Source of the DNA: CAVQWT01 sp963717705
Lineage (GTDB): Bacteria > Pseudomonadota > Gammaproteobacteria > Burkholderiales > Casimicrobiaceae
Direction: 5' to 3'
Length of the DNA stretch: 64,000 nucleotides
Assembly (NCBI GenBank): GCA_963717705.1
Contig: CAVQWT010000008.1
Span: 123,867-187,866 of the forward strand
A program made the position numbers and the translations under genes. Below are positions 1 through 9,360 of the stretch, one piece after another (position 1 is the first letter of the stretch; each line of letters opens with the position of its first letter). The notes under the pieces are model-generated. The model was not told the DNA's origin. It searched no databases and saw only the letters and a program-made list of their open reading frames with translations.

Positions 1-2966
1 GACATGTCGCCGATGCCGACGGCGGTGAAGTCCGTCGTCTGGGTGTCGACGCCGAGTTCGCGGAAGTGCCGCTTCACCGACTCCCAGGCGCCGCGTGCGG
101 TGATGCCCATCTTCTTGTGGTCGTAGCCGACCGACCCGCCCGAGGCGAAGGCGTCGTCGAGCCAGAAGCCGTACTCCTTCGCGACCGCGTTGGCGTAGTC
201 GGAGAACGACGCCGTGCCCTTGTCGGCGGCGACGACGAGGTAGGGATCGTCGCCGTCCTGGCGATGGACGTCGGGCGGCGGCACCACGGCACCGGCGACC
301 AGGTTGTCGGTGAGGTCGAGCAGGCCGCGCAGATAGTCCTGGTAGCAGGCGACGCCTTCCTTCAGGTACGCGTCGCGGTCGGCCGGATTCGGAGCGCGCT
401 TCAGCACGAAGCCGCCCTTCGACCCGACCGGCACGATGACGGTGTTCTTCACCATCTGCGCCTTCATCAGGCCCAGCACCTCGGTGCGGTAGTCCTCCGG
501 CCGGTCCGACCAGCGCAGCCCGCCGCGCGCGACCTTGCCGCCGCGCAGGTGGACGCCCTCGAACCGGGGCGAGAAAACGAAGATCTCGAACTTCGGCTTC
601 GGCTCCGGCAGCCCCGGCACCCTGGCGGGATCGAACTTGAACGAAAGGAACCTACGGCGCCGGCCCTCGGCGTCGCGGCGCCAGAAGTTGGTTCGCACGG
701 TCGCCAGCATCAGCGCCAGCAGTTGCCGCAGCACGCGGTCCTCGGACAGGTTGGTCACGTGCTCGAGCGCCAGCTCGATCGCGCGCACCTGCCGCGCCGC
801 GGCTTCGACGTCGTGCGCGGCGGGGTCGAAGCGCAGCCGGAACAGCGAGACCAGCAGCCGGGCGATCGCCGGCTGGTTGCCGAGCGTCGCCTCGATGAAC
901 GGCTGCGACAGCGTGAATCCGGTCTGTCGCAGGTAGCGCGCGTAGGCGCGCAGCACCAGCACCTCGTCGGCGCCGAGACGCGCAGAGAGCACCAGCCGGT
1001 TGAAGTCGTCGCTGTCGACCTCGCCGGCGTAGACGCGCGCGAACGCATCCTCGAACACCGCGCGGACACCGTCGATGTCCGCCGCGGCGTCCATCGGGCC
1101 GGTCATCCCGTAGTCGTGCAGCCAGACGCGCTCGCCGCCCTCGGGCGAGACGCGGTACGGGCGCTCCTCGATCACGCGCAGGCCCATCCGCTCGAGCATC
1201 GGCAGCGCGTCCGACAGCGGCACCGGGCCGCCGCGATGCGCGAGCTTGAAGCGCAGCGTCCCTGCCGCGGCCTCGAGCGGCCGGTAGAGGCTGATCGCCG
1301 GCGCGTCGCCGGCGAGCGCGCGCTCGACCAGCTCGACGTCGGGCACGGCGTTGCGCGCCGCGAAGTCCTCCCGGTAGGCCGCGGGAAACGCGTCTGCGTA
1401 GCGGTGCGCCAGGGCGCTGCCCCTCGCCTCGCCCAGCGCTTCCTCCAGCGCGTCGCGGAGGTCGTCCTCCCAGCGGCGCGTCGCCCGTGCGAGCTCGGCC
1501 TCGATCGCTCCCACGTCGACCGCGGGAAGACTGCCCGGCACGGTGCGGACGGTGATCAGCACCCGCGCCAGCGTCGCCTCGGACAGGAGCACGTTGAATT
1601 CCGACCCGGTGCCCTTGAACGCGGCGACCAGGATCGCCTGCCATTTCCGCCGCAGCGCGGTCGTGTACTGGTCGCGCGGGGCGTAGATCAGGCAGGTCAC
1701 GAAGCGGCCGTACGGGTCGCGGCGCTCGAACATCCGCAGCCGCTGCCGCCCATGCAGGCGCAGGATCGCCTGCACGATCTCGGTCAGGCGCTCCACCGAC
1801 ACCTGGAACAGCTCGTCGCGAGGATAGGTGTCGAGGATGTTGGTCAGCGCCTTGGCGTCGTGCGAGACCGCCACCACGCCGGTGCGCGCGATGACGTCGG
1901 CGACCTTGGTCCGCAGCAGCGGGATGTCGGCGGGATTGGCGCTGTACGCGGTCGACGCGTAGAGGCCCAGGAAGCGGTGCTCGCCGCAGACCTCGCCGGC
2001 GGCGTTGTAGCGCTTGACGCCGATGTAGTCCATGTAGCCGGGTCGGTGCACCGTCGAGCGCGAATTCGACTTGGTCAGGATCAGCAGGTCCTTCGCGCGG
2101 GCGTGGCTGCGCAGCGCCGGCGGCAGCTGGGCAAAGCTCTGCGAGCGCCCGCTCTTCTCGCCGCGCAGCACGCCCAGCGCCGAGCCCTCGACGATCGCCA
2201 GCGCATCGCCGTCGTCGGCCGCGACCAGGTCGTGGCAGCGGTAACCCAGGAACGTGAAGTGACCGTCGGCGAGCCAGCTCAGGAACGCCCTGGTTTCCGC
2301 GACCTCGGTCGCCGGCCGCGGCGGCGGGCGGCGCTCGAGCTCGGCGACGACGTCGGCGATCCGCGCGCGCATCGCGCCCCAGTCGTCGACGCAGACGCGC
2401 ACGTTCGCGAGCACGCGCTCGAGGTCGGCCGCAAGCGACTTCATCCGCGCCGGGTCGGCGATGCGGTCGATCTCGACGTGCATCAGCGACTCGCGGGGGC
2501 CACGCGGCGCGTCGTTGGCCGGCGCATCGGTGCCGGGCGCGATCGCCCCCAGCGCACCGTCGGCGCCGCGCTCGACCTTGACGATCGGGTGGACGATCAA
2601 GTGCAGGTCGTGCCGCAGGCGGGCGAGTTCCATCGTCACCGAGTCGACCAGGAACGGCATGTCGTCGTTGACGATCTCGACGACCGTGTGCGACGACTGC
2701 CAGCCGTGGTCATCGAGGCGAGGGTTGAACACACGCAGCCGCGGCGCGCCCGGCGTGCGGCGGGAGGCGAACTGCAGCAACGACAGCGCGGCGCCGTACA
2801 GGTCGGCCGGCGCGCGGGTGACGACGTCCTCGTCGTCCATGCCGCGGAAGTACTCGCGCGCGAACGCCTCGGTGCGCTCGCGGTCGGCGGGGGCGATGCG
2901 GTCGCGCACCAGCGCGAGCACCTCGGAGACGCGCGACGCGGCGTCCTGCGTGATCTTGGCGGGCAT
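1..2966 (-). CDS. gdhB: NAD-dependent glutamate dehydrogenase, large (GDH2/Bac_GDH) type, partial
   Basis: Oxidatively deaminates glutamate to 2-oxoglutarate with NAD in the cytoplasm. About 988 codons are visible and the C-terminal part lies beyond base 1; the family is usually about 1,600 residues. The reading frame is consistent from the ATG at 2966 to the window edge, where it reads TQTTDFTAVGIGDM, a conserved stretch of this family. Near bases 420-545 it reads GGLRWSDRPEDYRTEVLGLM and then PVGSKGGF, the catalytic glycine/lysine region. AGGAGG stands six bases before the ATG. The opposite strand stays open for 977 codons, which I treat as a composition artefact. Confidence 0.93.
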   Translation of the reverse strand, partial: MPAKITQDAASRVSEVLALVRDRIAPADRERTEAFAREYFRGMDDEDVVTRAPADLYGAALSLLQFASRRTPGAPRLRVFNPRLDDHGWQSSHTVVEIVNDDMPFLVDSVTMELARLRHDLHLIVHPIVKVERGADGALGAIAPGTDAPANDAPRGPRESLMHVEIDRIADPARMKSLAADLERVLANVRVCVDDWGAMRARIADVVAELERRPPPRPATEVAETRAFLSWLADGHFTFLGYRCHDLVAADDGDALAIVEGSALGVLRGEKSGRSQSFAQLPPALRSHARAKDLLILTKSNSRSTVHRPGYMDYIGVKRYNAAGEVCGEHRFLGLYASTAYSANPADIPLLRTKVADVIARTGVVAVSHDAKALTNILDTYPRDELFQVSVERLTEIVQAILRLHGRQRLRMFERRDPYGRFVTCLIYAPRDQYTTALRRKWQAILVAAFKGTGSEFNVLLSEATLARVLITVRTVPGSLPAVDVGAIEAELARATRRWEDDLRDALEEALGEARGSALAHRYADAFPAAYREDFAARNAVPDVELVERALAGDAPAISLYRPLEAAAGTLRFKLAHRGGPVPLSDALPMLERMGLRVIEERPYRVSPEGGERVWLHDYGMTGPMDAAADIDGVRAVFEDAFARVYAGEVDSDDFNRLVLSARLGADEVLVLRAYARYLRQTGFTLSQPFIEATLGNQPAIARLLVSLFRLRFDPAAHDVEAAARQVRAIELALEHVTNLSEDRVLRQLLALMLATVRTNFWRRDAEGRRRRFLSFKFDPARVPGLPEPKPKFEIFVFSPRFEGVHLRGGKVARGGLRWSDRPEDYRTEVLGLMKAQMVKNTVIVPVGSKGGFVLKRAPNPADRDAYLKEGVACYQDYLRGLLDLTDNLVAGAVVPPPDVHRQDGDDPYLVVAADKGTASFSDYANAVAKEYGFWLDDAFASGGSVGYDHKKMGITARGAWESVKRHFRELGVDTQTTDFTAVGIGDM

Positions 2967-3074
2967 GAATCCTCCTGCGGCCTGGCGAACGGCCGATGAC
3001 GCGATCTTACCGCGCAAGGGCGGGCGGTCGTTTGACGCCAGGCAACGGCCCCGCCGGGACCGGCGGGAAGGAGG

Positions 3075-3151
3075 TGGGGTGGCTGATGGGACTCGAACCC
3101 ACGACAACCGGAATCACAATCCGGGACTCTACCAACTGAGCTACAGCCACC
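3075..3151 (-). tRNA. tRNA-His (GTG)
   Basis: A 77-nt cloverleaf on the minus strand, beginning GGTGGCTGTAGCTC with the extra G-1 typical of tRNA-His. The anticodon loop contains GTG, the T-arm is GGTTCGAGTCC, and the 3' end GCCACC is followed by an encoded CCA. It lies 76 nt downstream of tRNA-Arg in the same orientation, so the two are probably co-transcribed. Confidence 0.97.
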
Positions 3152-3227
3152 GCTGATGCGGCACGCGACGTCACCGGGCCTGCGGGCGGATCGCCCTCGG
3201 GCCCGGCATCGCCGCGCGCGCCGAAAC

Positions 3228-3304
3228 TGGCGCGCCCGACAGGACTCGAACCTGTTACCGCCGGCTTAGAAGGCCGGTGCTCTATCCAGATGAGCTACGG
3301 GCGC
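3228..3304 (-). tRNA. tRNA-Arg (TCT)
   Basis: A 77-nt cloverleaf on the minus strand. The acceptor stem GCGCCCG pairs with CGGGCGC, the discriminator base is G and CCA is encoded. The anticodon stem CCGGC/GCCGG encloses CTTCTAA, giving anticodon TCT for AGA codons. The 178 nt between it and the DUF4239 gene hold no other gene. A minus-strand TATCAT lies at 3440-3435, but no matching -35 was found. Confidence 0.97.
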
Positions 3305-3482
3305 CGGTCGGACTCGGGTATCGCGTCGCGCCCGCGGGCCGCGAAAGGCGCGCGCGGACGGTCGAAACGGCTCCGGGACCCCGCCCGCCCATGCCTTGCG
3401 GCTGGGGTCGGCGCGACGACCGGAAACGGGGGAAATGATAGCACAGCCGGCCCGCGGCCCTCCCCGCCGGCCGCCGCCGCGA

Positions 3483-4247
3483 TCAGCGGCTCGTCAGGAT
3501 CGCGAGCGTCCGGCGCGTCGGCTCGTCGGAGATCCTCACCATCCCGGTCAGCGGATCGTCCATCTCCAGGATCAGGAAGATCGCACCCGAGACCGCCAGC
3601 GCGCACAGGAACAGCGACGTGATCACCGTCGCATTGCGCGGCGTGAACAGCCCGAAGCCGACGAAGATCAGGGTCAGCCACGCCACGACCACCACCAGCA
3701 GCGGGGACGAGATCGAGCCGTGCTGCTGCAGCAGGAGCAGCACTCGGTTTGCGCTCACCTCCTCCGCCAGGGACTGTGCCTGCGAGAGCAACGAGCGCTG
3801 GACGTCGCTGGCCGGCACCAGCGCGCGGATTCCCGCCTGGACATCCTCCACCCCGGCCCCCAGCCTCGGCGCGCGAAGCTGCGCCAGCTTGGCTTCGTCC
3901 TGTGACAGCAGCGCCTCGATCGTCCCCCGGTAGCCCTGCCGGAGCGTGCCGCGGACCTCGCTCGCCTCGCGGCCGTACTGGGCGAGGACGTTGTCGAGCT
4001 GCACGACCTTCGCCGAAATCTGCGTGAGCTCGTCGCCGGTCCGGTCGAACGAGCTCTTGGCCGACGACACCAGCAGGCCCAGCACCAGCGCCGCCATCGT
4101 CGAGATCACGCCGATTGCCAGCTTGATGATCTCCTTCGAGTCGTCGTTGAGATGGTGACCGGGCAGGCGCGTTCGCAGGAACAGCCCGGCAAGGGCGCCG
4201 CCGAAGACGCAGACGAGAACGGTCACGGCGATGGCCAGAGCACTCAT
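3483..4247 (-). CDS. DUF4239 (bestrophin-like) membrane protein
   Basis: A 254-residue inner-membrane protein of unknown function. There are two hydrophobic segments near the N-terminus (about residues 3-25 and 41-62), a long hydrophilic helical middle (about 65-170), and two more membrane segments near the C-terminus (about 180-235). This 2+2 arrangement and the conserved DDSKEIIKLAIGVISTMAALV region match the DUF4239 family, whose fold is compared with bestrophin channels. Channel activity is not shown. The ATG at 4247 follows a GAGG ribosome site. It stands alone between the tRNA pair and the patatin operon. Confidence 0.8.
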   Translation of the reverse strand: MSALAIAVTVLVCVFGGALAGLFLRTRLPGHHLNDDSKEIIKLAIGVISTMAALVLGLLVSSAKSSFDRTGDELTQISAKVVQLDNVLAQYGREASEVRGTLRQGYRGTIEALLSQDEAKLAQLRAPRLGAGVEDVQAGIRALVPASDVQRSLLSQAQSLAEEVSANRVLLLLQQHGSISSPLLVVVVAWLTLIFVGFGLFTPRNATVITSLFLCALAVSGAIFLILEMDDPLTGMVRISDEPTRRTLAILTSR

Positions 4248-4311
4248 GTGTTGCCTCGGTCGATCGAGCTAGGGGCGCGGCGCGGCAGGGGTGCGTGCAC
4301 CACGAAGGGAA

Positions 4312-5766
4312 CTACGGCCTGGACGCGGGCACGCCGGCGCCGGCCGGCGCGGTGGCGGCGGTGGCCGCGATGTCCGCCAGCAAGCGCCGGAACTCGGGCG
4401 ACTCGTACATGATCCGGCCCGCTGCCGCGCGCAGGCGGTCGACCGCCTCGTCCGGCAGCACGAACGTCGTGGGCAGCTGATTCAGGTAGTCGCGTTCGTC
4501 GGCGTTGCCGAGTGCGGCAAACGAGACGTCGACGACGTAGAGTTCCGCGCCGGGCGAGCGCATCACCTCCACCAGCGCCGGGCTGGACTTGTCCGAGATC
4601 GCCCCCGAGTCGCGGATGCCGCGCATCGTCTTCCAGCGCGCCGCGGTGTCGCGCAGCAGCTCGATGGCCTCGAAGGAATAGTGGTCGATCGGCACCGCGG
4701 TCGCCTGCATGAACACGTCGAAGGTGCCCGGCTTGTCGACGTGCTTGTCCCAGTCGGTGCTCGGCGACGACAACGAGTTGACGACGACGACCGCAATGCG
4801 CTTGTAACGGTCGATCGGCGTGGGCTGGCCGAGGAGGCGCAATGCCTCGAACTCGTCGATGACGTCGAGCACCCCGCGAATCCCCAGGTTGTCGGCAACG
4901 CCGCCGTCGACGAGGTGGATGTACGGACGATCCTTGCTGTCTTCGTACAGCCGCATGTCCGCGAGCTGTCGCTTCGATCGGGCGGCGGGTCGGACCGGAT
5001 GCCGGGCGTCGGCGATGTTTTCAAGCCACGGCGGCTCCCGGAAGCCGCAGCTGCCGCCGTAATTGTCGAAAGTGACCGGCGAAAACACGACCGGCACCGC
5101 GGACGACGACGCCGCCGCGCGCGCCAGCCGCACGCCCGCGAGATCCGAGCAGATGATGTCGAACATCGTCTGGGTGTAGTAGAAGCGCGCGCCCGAGCTC
5201 ACGTCGGTCGCCGCCGCGACGATCATCGGTCCGTCGCGGCGCTGCAGGTCGGCGAACGTCGCGCCGTTGAACAGGATCTCGTCGTAGAAGTCCGCCGCCA
5301 GCTCGGAGCGACCCCAGCCCGTGGACATCAGCGATCCCCAGTACGTCGGGGTGGCGGCGCGCCCGAAAAGTTCCCCCTCGACGTTGCGCTTCAGGAAGCG
5401 CTTTTCGTACTGGTCGAACAGCTTGTCGCCGTACAGCCCGTAGGCCAGCGCGGTGAAGCTGCCACCGGACACGCCGGTGATGACACCCACTTCGTCGATG
5501 GCGCGGACCTTTCCCCGCCCGGGCGCGTCGACCTCGATCTTGCGCAGCGCCTCGAGCACGCCGTACGAGAACGCGGCGGCGCGCGTGCCGCCGCCGGAGA
5601 ACGCGAGAATGACGAGGTTGTCGCGGTCGCGCAGCAGGTGCTCGCGCGCCTCGAACCGGTAGCCGACCTTGTGGTCCGCGTGCGCAAGCGGCGGATTGAC
5701 CGGCCTCGTCGCGCATCCGCCGAGGGCGAGCAGCGCCACGAGCGCCGCGCACAGCTTGCAGGTCAA
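4312..5766 (-). CDS. patatin-like phospholipase, predicted lipoprotein
   Basis: Predicted lipid acyl hydrolase with the serine-aspartate dyad of the patatin family. The N-terminus (MTCKLCAALVALLALGGC) is a lipoprotein signal with Cys18 as the lipidated residue. The oxyanion loop FSGGGTR is at 56-62, the nucleophile motif GVSGGS at 98-103 (Ser100), and the catalytic-Asp motif DGG at 287-289. The only start that keeps the signal peptide is TTG at 5766. It overlaps the TGA of the upstream gene as TTGA and has no ribosome site of its own, so translation is probably coupled. It is the last gene of a three-gene operon. The lipid substrate cannot be told from sequence. Confidence 0.85.
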   Translation of the reverse strand: MTCKLCAALVALLALGGCATRPVNPPLAHADHKVGYRFEAREHLLRDRDNLVILAFSGGGTRAAAFSYGVLEALRKIEVDAPGRGKVRAIDEVGVITGVSGGSFTALAYGLYGDKLFDQYEKRFLKRNVEGELFGRAATPTYWGSLMSTGWGRSELAADFYDEILFNGATFADLQRRDGPMIVAAATDVSSGARFYYTQTMFDIICSDLAGVRLARAAASSSAVPVVFSPVTFDNYGGSCGFREPPWLENIADARHPVRPAARSKRQLADMRLYEDSKDRPYIHLVDGGVADNLGIRGVLDVIDEFEALRLLGQPTPIDRYKRIAVVVVNSLSSPSTDWDKHVDKPGTFDVFMQATAVPIDHYSFEAIELLRDTAARWKTMRGIRDSGAISDKSSPALVEVMRSPGAELYVVDVSFAALGNADERDYLNQLPTTFVLPDEAVDRLRAAAGRIMYESPEFRRLLADIAATAATAPAGAGVPASRP

Positions 5767-6245
5767 GGCTTGGATACCACGTACACCAGATTGTTGCCCT
5801 GGAACGCGGCGCGGTAGTAGGTGCCGTTGCAGAGGTAGTACTCGACGCCGCTGATCGGCGCGGAAACGCAGCCTGCGGGCAGCGCGGCGACCACGGTTCC
5901 GACCGGGAGCGACCCTGCGGCCGGCGCGGGGGCCGGCGGTTTGGCCGCGGCGGCTTGGGCTGCGGCGGCCTGCGCGGATGCGGCCGAGGCGGCTGCCGCC
6001 GAACTTGCAGCCGCGGTCGTCGCCACTGCGGCGGTCGTGGCGACTGCCGCGGTCTCGACGACGGCCACCTCACGGACGGCCGAGCGCCGGGCGACGCCGG
6101 CGACGCTGACCGGCGTCGCCGGCCGGCCGACGATGGCGTGGGCGTCGCCAATGATGCCGACGATGCCGGAAGTAAGTGGAGTCAGCTCCGCGGCGAGCAG
6201 GAGCAGGAACGATGCGGGAACGATCGTGCGGGCAGAATTCTTCAT
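5763..6245 (-). CDS. small exported protein with Ala-rich linker, DUF6515-like
   Basis: A 160-residue protein with a hydrophobic N-terminal signal segment, a long Ala/Val/Thr/Pro low-complexity stretch (about residues 45-105) and a compact C-terminal domain reading LPVGTVVAALPAGC and later YYLCNGTYYRAAFQGNNLVYVV. That aromatic pattern resembles DUF6515-type domains of envelope proteins; the assignment is tentative. I chose the ATG at 6245, which has GAGG upstream, rather than a longer frame reaching 6401 whose extra residues look like antisense of the next gene. Its stop overlaps the patatin start. Confidence 0.65.
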   Translation of the reverse strand: MKNSARTIVPASFLLLLAAELTPLTSGIVGIIGDAHAIVGRPATPVSVAGVARRSAVREVAVVETAAVATTAAVATTAAASSAAAASAASAQAAAAQAAAAKPPAPAPAAGSLPVGTVVAALPAGCVSAPISGVEYYLCNGTYYRAAFQGNNLVYVVSKP

Positions 6246-6261
6246 GGCGGATCCTCGCGCT

Positions 6262-7020
6262 TCAGCGTGCCCGACCAACGGGCAGGAACTCGACCGGCTT
6301 CGCGCCGGCGGGCGGCGTAAACCGGAACTTGGCAGCGTCGATCTTGGGGGCGGTGTCGAATTTGACGATCTGGAGCGTGAACTGCGGGGCGCCGGCGACA
6401 TCCTTCGACGTGATCACGTACCTGCAGGGAAGCGGCTGGCTGCCCTCGCGGACCCAGAGCTGCCAGTCGACTTCGGCGCCGCGGTACGCCAGGTGATGGC
6501 ATCGGTGGCCGCCGACGACGGCCAATCCGAGGTAGGTACCGGCCTTCACATCCTGCATCAGTCTCGCGTAGGCGCGAGTGTCGATGAGGTCCGCCCCGGG
6601 TGCGATCACGTCGAGCTTGGTGCGGGCGAAGTCGAGCATCGCATCGATGTTCGCGGGTGCCGGAACCGTCGCGTAGTACTTCGTCGTCGGATCGAAGAGC
6701 GTCAGCGATTTGCCGTCGTAGTGGAACGTCTGGTCGACGATGTCGCCGCGGCGCTCCGCATGCAGCTTGTCCGGCCGCGACACCGTGAGCGTCGCCGGCG
6801 CGGTGAACTGGATCTTCTGCCCCTCGGCCGTCACCACCTCGAGCGAGTTCTCGGTCTGCGCACTGAACTGCTTCAGGCCGGCCATGTATTGGGTCATGGA
6901 ACGCAGCACGGCGTCGGCCTTGGCGTCGACGCCGGCGGGTTGCGCGAATGCCGGCCAGGAGCAGCAGGCGACCGCAAGTGCGACGCAGGCACGGAGTCGG
7001 TGGGTAAATACAGGCTTCAT
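6262..7020 (-). CDS. DUF2092 family periplasmic protein
   Basis: About 252 residues. A cleavable signal peptide (MKPVFTHRLRACVALAVACC, ending in an AFA-like site) is followed by a DUF2092 domain with the typical sequence LTVSRPDKLHAERRGD and a C-terminal KFDTAPKIDAAKFRFTPPAG. The fold is related to lipoprotein-carrier (LolA-like) domains, so lipid or lipoprotein handling in the periplasm is a reasonable inference but is not shown. The ATG at 7020 has GAGGGG upstream; a start 11 codons earlier lacks one. It is the first gene of the operon with the DUF6515-like and patatin genes. Confidence 0.8.
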   Translation of the reverse strand: MKPVFTHRLRACVALAVACCSWPAFAQPAGVDAKADAVLRSMTQYMAGLKQFSAQTENSLEVVTAEGQKIQFTAPATLTVSRPDKLHAERRGDIVDQTFHYDGKSLTLFDPTTKYYATVPAPANIDAMLDFARTKLDVIAPGADLIDTRAYARLMQDVKAGTYLGLAVVGGHRCHHLAYRGAEVDWQLWVREGSQPLPCRYVITSKDVAGAPQFTLQIVKFDTAPKIDAAKFRFTPPAGAKPVEFLPVGRAR

Positions 7021-7443
7021 CGAGAGTCCCCTCGGTGGTCGGATTTGGCGCAATCTGTCAGGTTTTCAATGCAGAATTCAAGGCGTTCACTGCCGCTCGA
7101 CTTGGCGGCGCGGTGACGTACACCGGATTGTTTCCGTGAGCCATCGCGCGGGAGAAATTCCGCTGGCGATAATCATACTCGAACCCGCCGACGGCGGTCG
7201 AGGTGCAAGCCCGGGACCGGCGGATCGCCCAGCAGGAGCTGCGGTTATAATGCGGGCAATGCCGGGGTGCAGTTCTAACGGTGGGTGCAGGGCGGCGAGC
7301 GTCCCCGAGTCTGCGACAAACCCCCGATCCCCCTTACCCGCTCCAGCCCGACCCTGCCGCGCGCGCCGGGGTCCCTCCTTCCGCCCCGAGCGCATGCCGA
7401 CTCGCCTCCCGCCACGCCGGACCCGCCTGCAGCGTCGAACCGC
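7021..7443. other. intergenic region between divergent operons
   Basis: This 423-nt gap separates the DUF2092 operon (minus) from the GT39 operon (plus). The only clear element is a perfect plus-strand TATAAT at 7246-7251 that could serve the GT39 operon; no good -35 stands 17 nt before it. An open frame from 7285 would extend GT39 by 53 Pro/Ser-rich residues, but I prefer the ATG at 7444. I see no RNA gene or repeat here. Confidence 0.5.
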
Positions 7444-9360
7444 ATGACCACGCTCGCCGTGCTCGCCAACGCCGACCCGGCGCTCGCACGCCGCTGGCGG
7501 ATAGCCGCCGCCGTCGCGGCGACGGCCGACATCGTCGCCTTCTTGCTGCTGCGCGCGGCGGGCGTGCCGCTCGAGTTCGCGCAGGCCGGCGCCTTCGCGC
7601 TGGCACTCGCGGCCGGCCTCGTCGCGATGCGCGGCGTCGCATTCCCGCGGCCGCTGGCGACGCTGGGCGTGGTCGTCGCGCTCGCCTTTGCCCTGCGCGC
7701 GGGCGTGCTCTCGCTGCTCGCGGGGCACGTCCCGCTGCTGGTCGCCATCGTGCCGGCGGCGCTCGCCGGCGCGCTGGTCCTGCTGCTCGGACTCGCGGCG
7801 TTTGCCGGGAGCGCGCCGGCTGGCGACCGCGGCGTCGCCGCGCTGCTCGCGATCGCCTACCTGCTGGTGCTGCGCCTCGTCTACCTCGGCCAGGTCGAGC
7901 TCATGCCGCAGGAGGCGTACTACTGGAACTATGCGCAACACCTCGACATCGGCTACCTCGACCATCCGCCGCTCATCGCGTGGCTCGTCGCCGCGTCGCT
8001 CGCGCTCGGCGGCGGCGAGTTCTTCGTCCGCCTGCCCGCGGTCCTCGCAGCGGGCGTGATGATCGTCTTCGTCTTCGGGTTCGCGCGCGACCTCGCCGGG
8101 CCGGGCAATGCGCTGCGCAGCGCGCTGCTCGCCTCGACGCTGCCGTTCTTCTTCGCGGCCGGCGTGCTGATGACGCCGGACGCGCCGCTCGCCGCCGCGT
8201 GGGCGGCCGCGCTCTACTACCTGCAGCGCGCGCTGCTGGGCGGCAGGCCGGCGGCGTGGCTCGGTGCCGGCGCCGCCATCGGCATCGGCATGCTGTCCAA
8301 GTACACGATGGTGCTGGTGCCGCTCGCCGCGCTCGCGTTCGTCGTCGTCGATGCGCGGTCGCGCCGCGTCCTGCTCTCGCCCTGGGCGTGGGGCGGCGCG
8401 CTCGTCGCGCTGGCGCTGTTCTCGCCCGTCATCGCGTGGAACATCCGCCACGACTGGGCGTCGTTCGCCTTCCAGGGGTCGCGCCGCCTCGCAGGCCAGC
8501 AGTCGCAGTTCAGCCTGCACGAATTCGTCGGCTTCATCGTCGTGCTGCTGACGCCGCTCGGCCTGATGGCGCTGTGGCGGCTGGTCCGGCGCCCCGGCGC
8601 CCCGGCGTCCGGCGGCGCGGTCGCGGCGCCGCCGGACGATGCCGCCGCGTTCGTCGGACGGCAGCGCCTGTTCGTGCTCGTCTTCACGCTGGTCCCGCTC
8701 GCGGTGCTGGCCGTGGCGAGCCTCAAGGCCGAGACCAAGATCCACTGGACGGGACCGGTCTGGCTCGCCGTGCTGCCGGTGCTCGCGGCGACGATGTCCC
8801 GGCCCGGGCTCGGCGACGCCGCGCTGGATCGCGTGCTCGCGCGCAGCTGGGTGCCGGTCGTGCACCTGCTGATGCTGGTGTGGGCGTACGGCCTCTTCTA
8901 CTACCCGGTCTGGGGCGTTGCCGGCGTGCGCGCGCACCACCACTATTTCCAGATGGGCTGGGGCGACCTGCGGCGGCAGGTGCAGGTCCTCGAGGACGAC
9001 GTGGTGCGCGAGACGGGGCGCCGGCCCGCCATCGTCGGCCTCGACAAGCACAACACCGCCGACGAGATGGCGTTCTACGACCCCCGCGGCGACGGCGCGC
9101 TCGACACGACAAGCCGGCACCTGTTCCACGACGAGAACGCGCTGATGTACGAGTACTGGTTCCCGCGCGAGGCCTTCGCCGGGCGCGACCTGATCGTGGT
9201 CGCCCGGCGCCGCAACGATGTCGAGGATTCGCGCGTGGCTGCCGCGGCGACGCGTCTCGGGCCGGTGCAGGCGCTGACGGCGAAGAAGGCCGGCGTGCCC
9301 GTCGGCACCTACTACGCGCGGGTCGTCTACGGCTACCGCCCGCCGGCCCCCGCACAATGA
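7444..9360 (+). CDS. glycosyltransferase family 39 (ArnT/PMT-like) membrane protein
   Basis: A 638-residue polytopic inner-membrane enzyme of the dolichyl-phosphomannose/ArnT superfamily, which transfers a sugar from a polyprenyl-phosphate donor to an acceptor on the periplasmic face. Evidence: many hydrophobic helices, the acidic first-loop region LMPQEAYYWNYAQHLDIG followed by YLDHPPLIAW, and later LSKYTM and ETKIHWTGPVWLAVLP, all typical of bacterial GT39 proteins. Its TGA overlaps the next ATG by 4 nt. Together with GT9 and GtrA it probably decorates a surface glycan; the sugar and acceptor are unknown. Confidence 0.85.
   Translation: MTTLAVLANADPALARRWRIAAAVAATADIVAFLLLRAAGVPLEFAQAGAFALALAAGLVAMRGVAFPRPLATLGVVVALAFALRAGVLSLLAGHVPLLVAIVPAALAGALVLLLGLAAFAGSAPAGDRGVAALLAIAYLLVLRLVYLGQVELMPQEAYYWNYAQHLDIGYLDHPPLIAWLVAASLALGGGEFFVRLPAVLAAGVMIVFVFGFARDLAGPGNALRSALLASTLPFFFAAGVLMTPDAPLAAAWAAALYYLQRALLGGRPAAWLGAGAAIGIGMLSKYTMVLVPLAALAFVVVDARSRRVLLSPWAWGGALVALALFSPVIAWNIRHDWASFAFQGSRRLAGQQSQFSLHEFVGFIVVLLTPLGLMALWRLVRRPGAPASGGAVAAPPDDAAAFVGRQRLFVLVFTLVPLAVLAVASLKAETKIHWTGPVWLAVLPVLAATMSRPGLGDAALDRVLARSWVPVVHLLMLVWAYGLFYYPVWGVAGVRAHHHYFQMGWGDLRRQVQVLEDDVVRETGRRPAIVGLDKHNTADEMAFYDPRGDGALDTTSRHLFHDENALMYEYWFPREAFAGRDLIVVARRRNDVEDSRVAAAATRLGPVQALTAKKAGVPVGTYYARVVYGYRPPAPAQ

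Noticed and set aside
66..2999. A 977-codon open frame on the plus strand
   Set aside because: It is antisense to the glutamate dehydrogenase gene, rich in Arg, Gln, His and Val repeats, and has no recognisable domain; it follows from GC-biased third positions.
6246..6401. N-terminal extension of the DUF6515-like protein by 52 residues
   Set aside because: The extra residues are Ser/Arg/Pro-rich antisense-like sequence overlapping the DUF2092 gene; the ATG at 6245 has a ribosome site and starts a signal peptide.
7285..7443. N-terminal extension of the GT39 protein by 53 residues
   Set aside because: Low-complexity Pro/Ser/Arg sequence with no counterpart in the family; 7444 gives a usual membrane-protein start.
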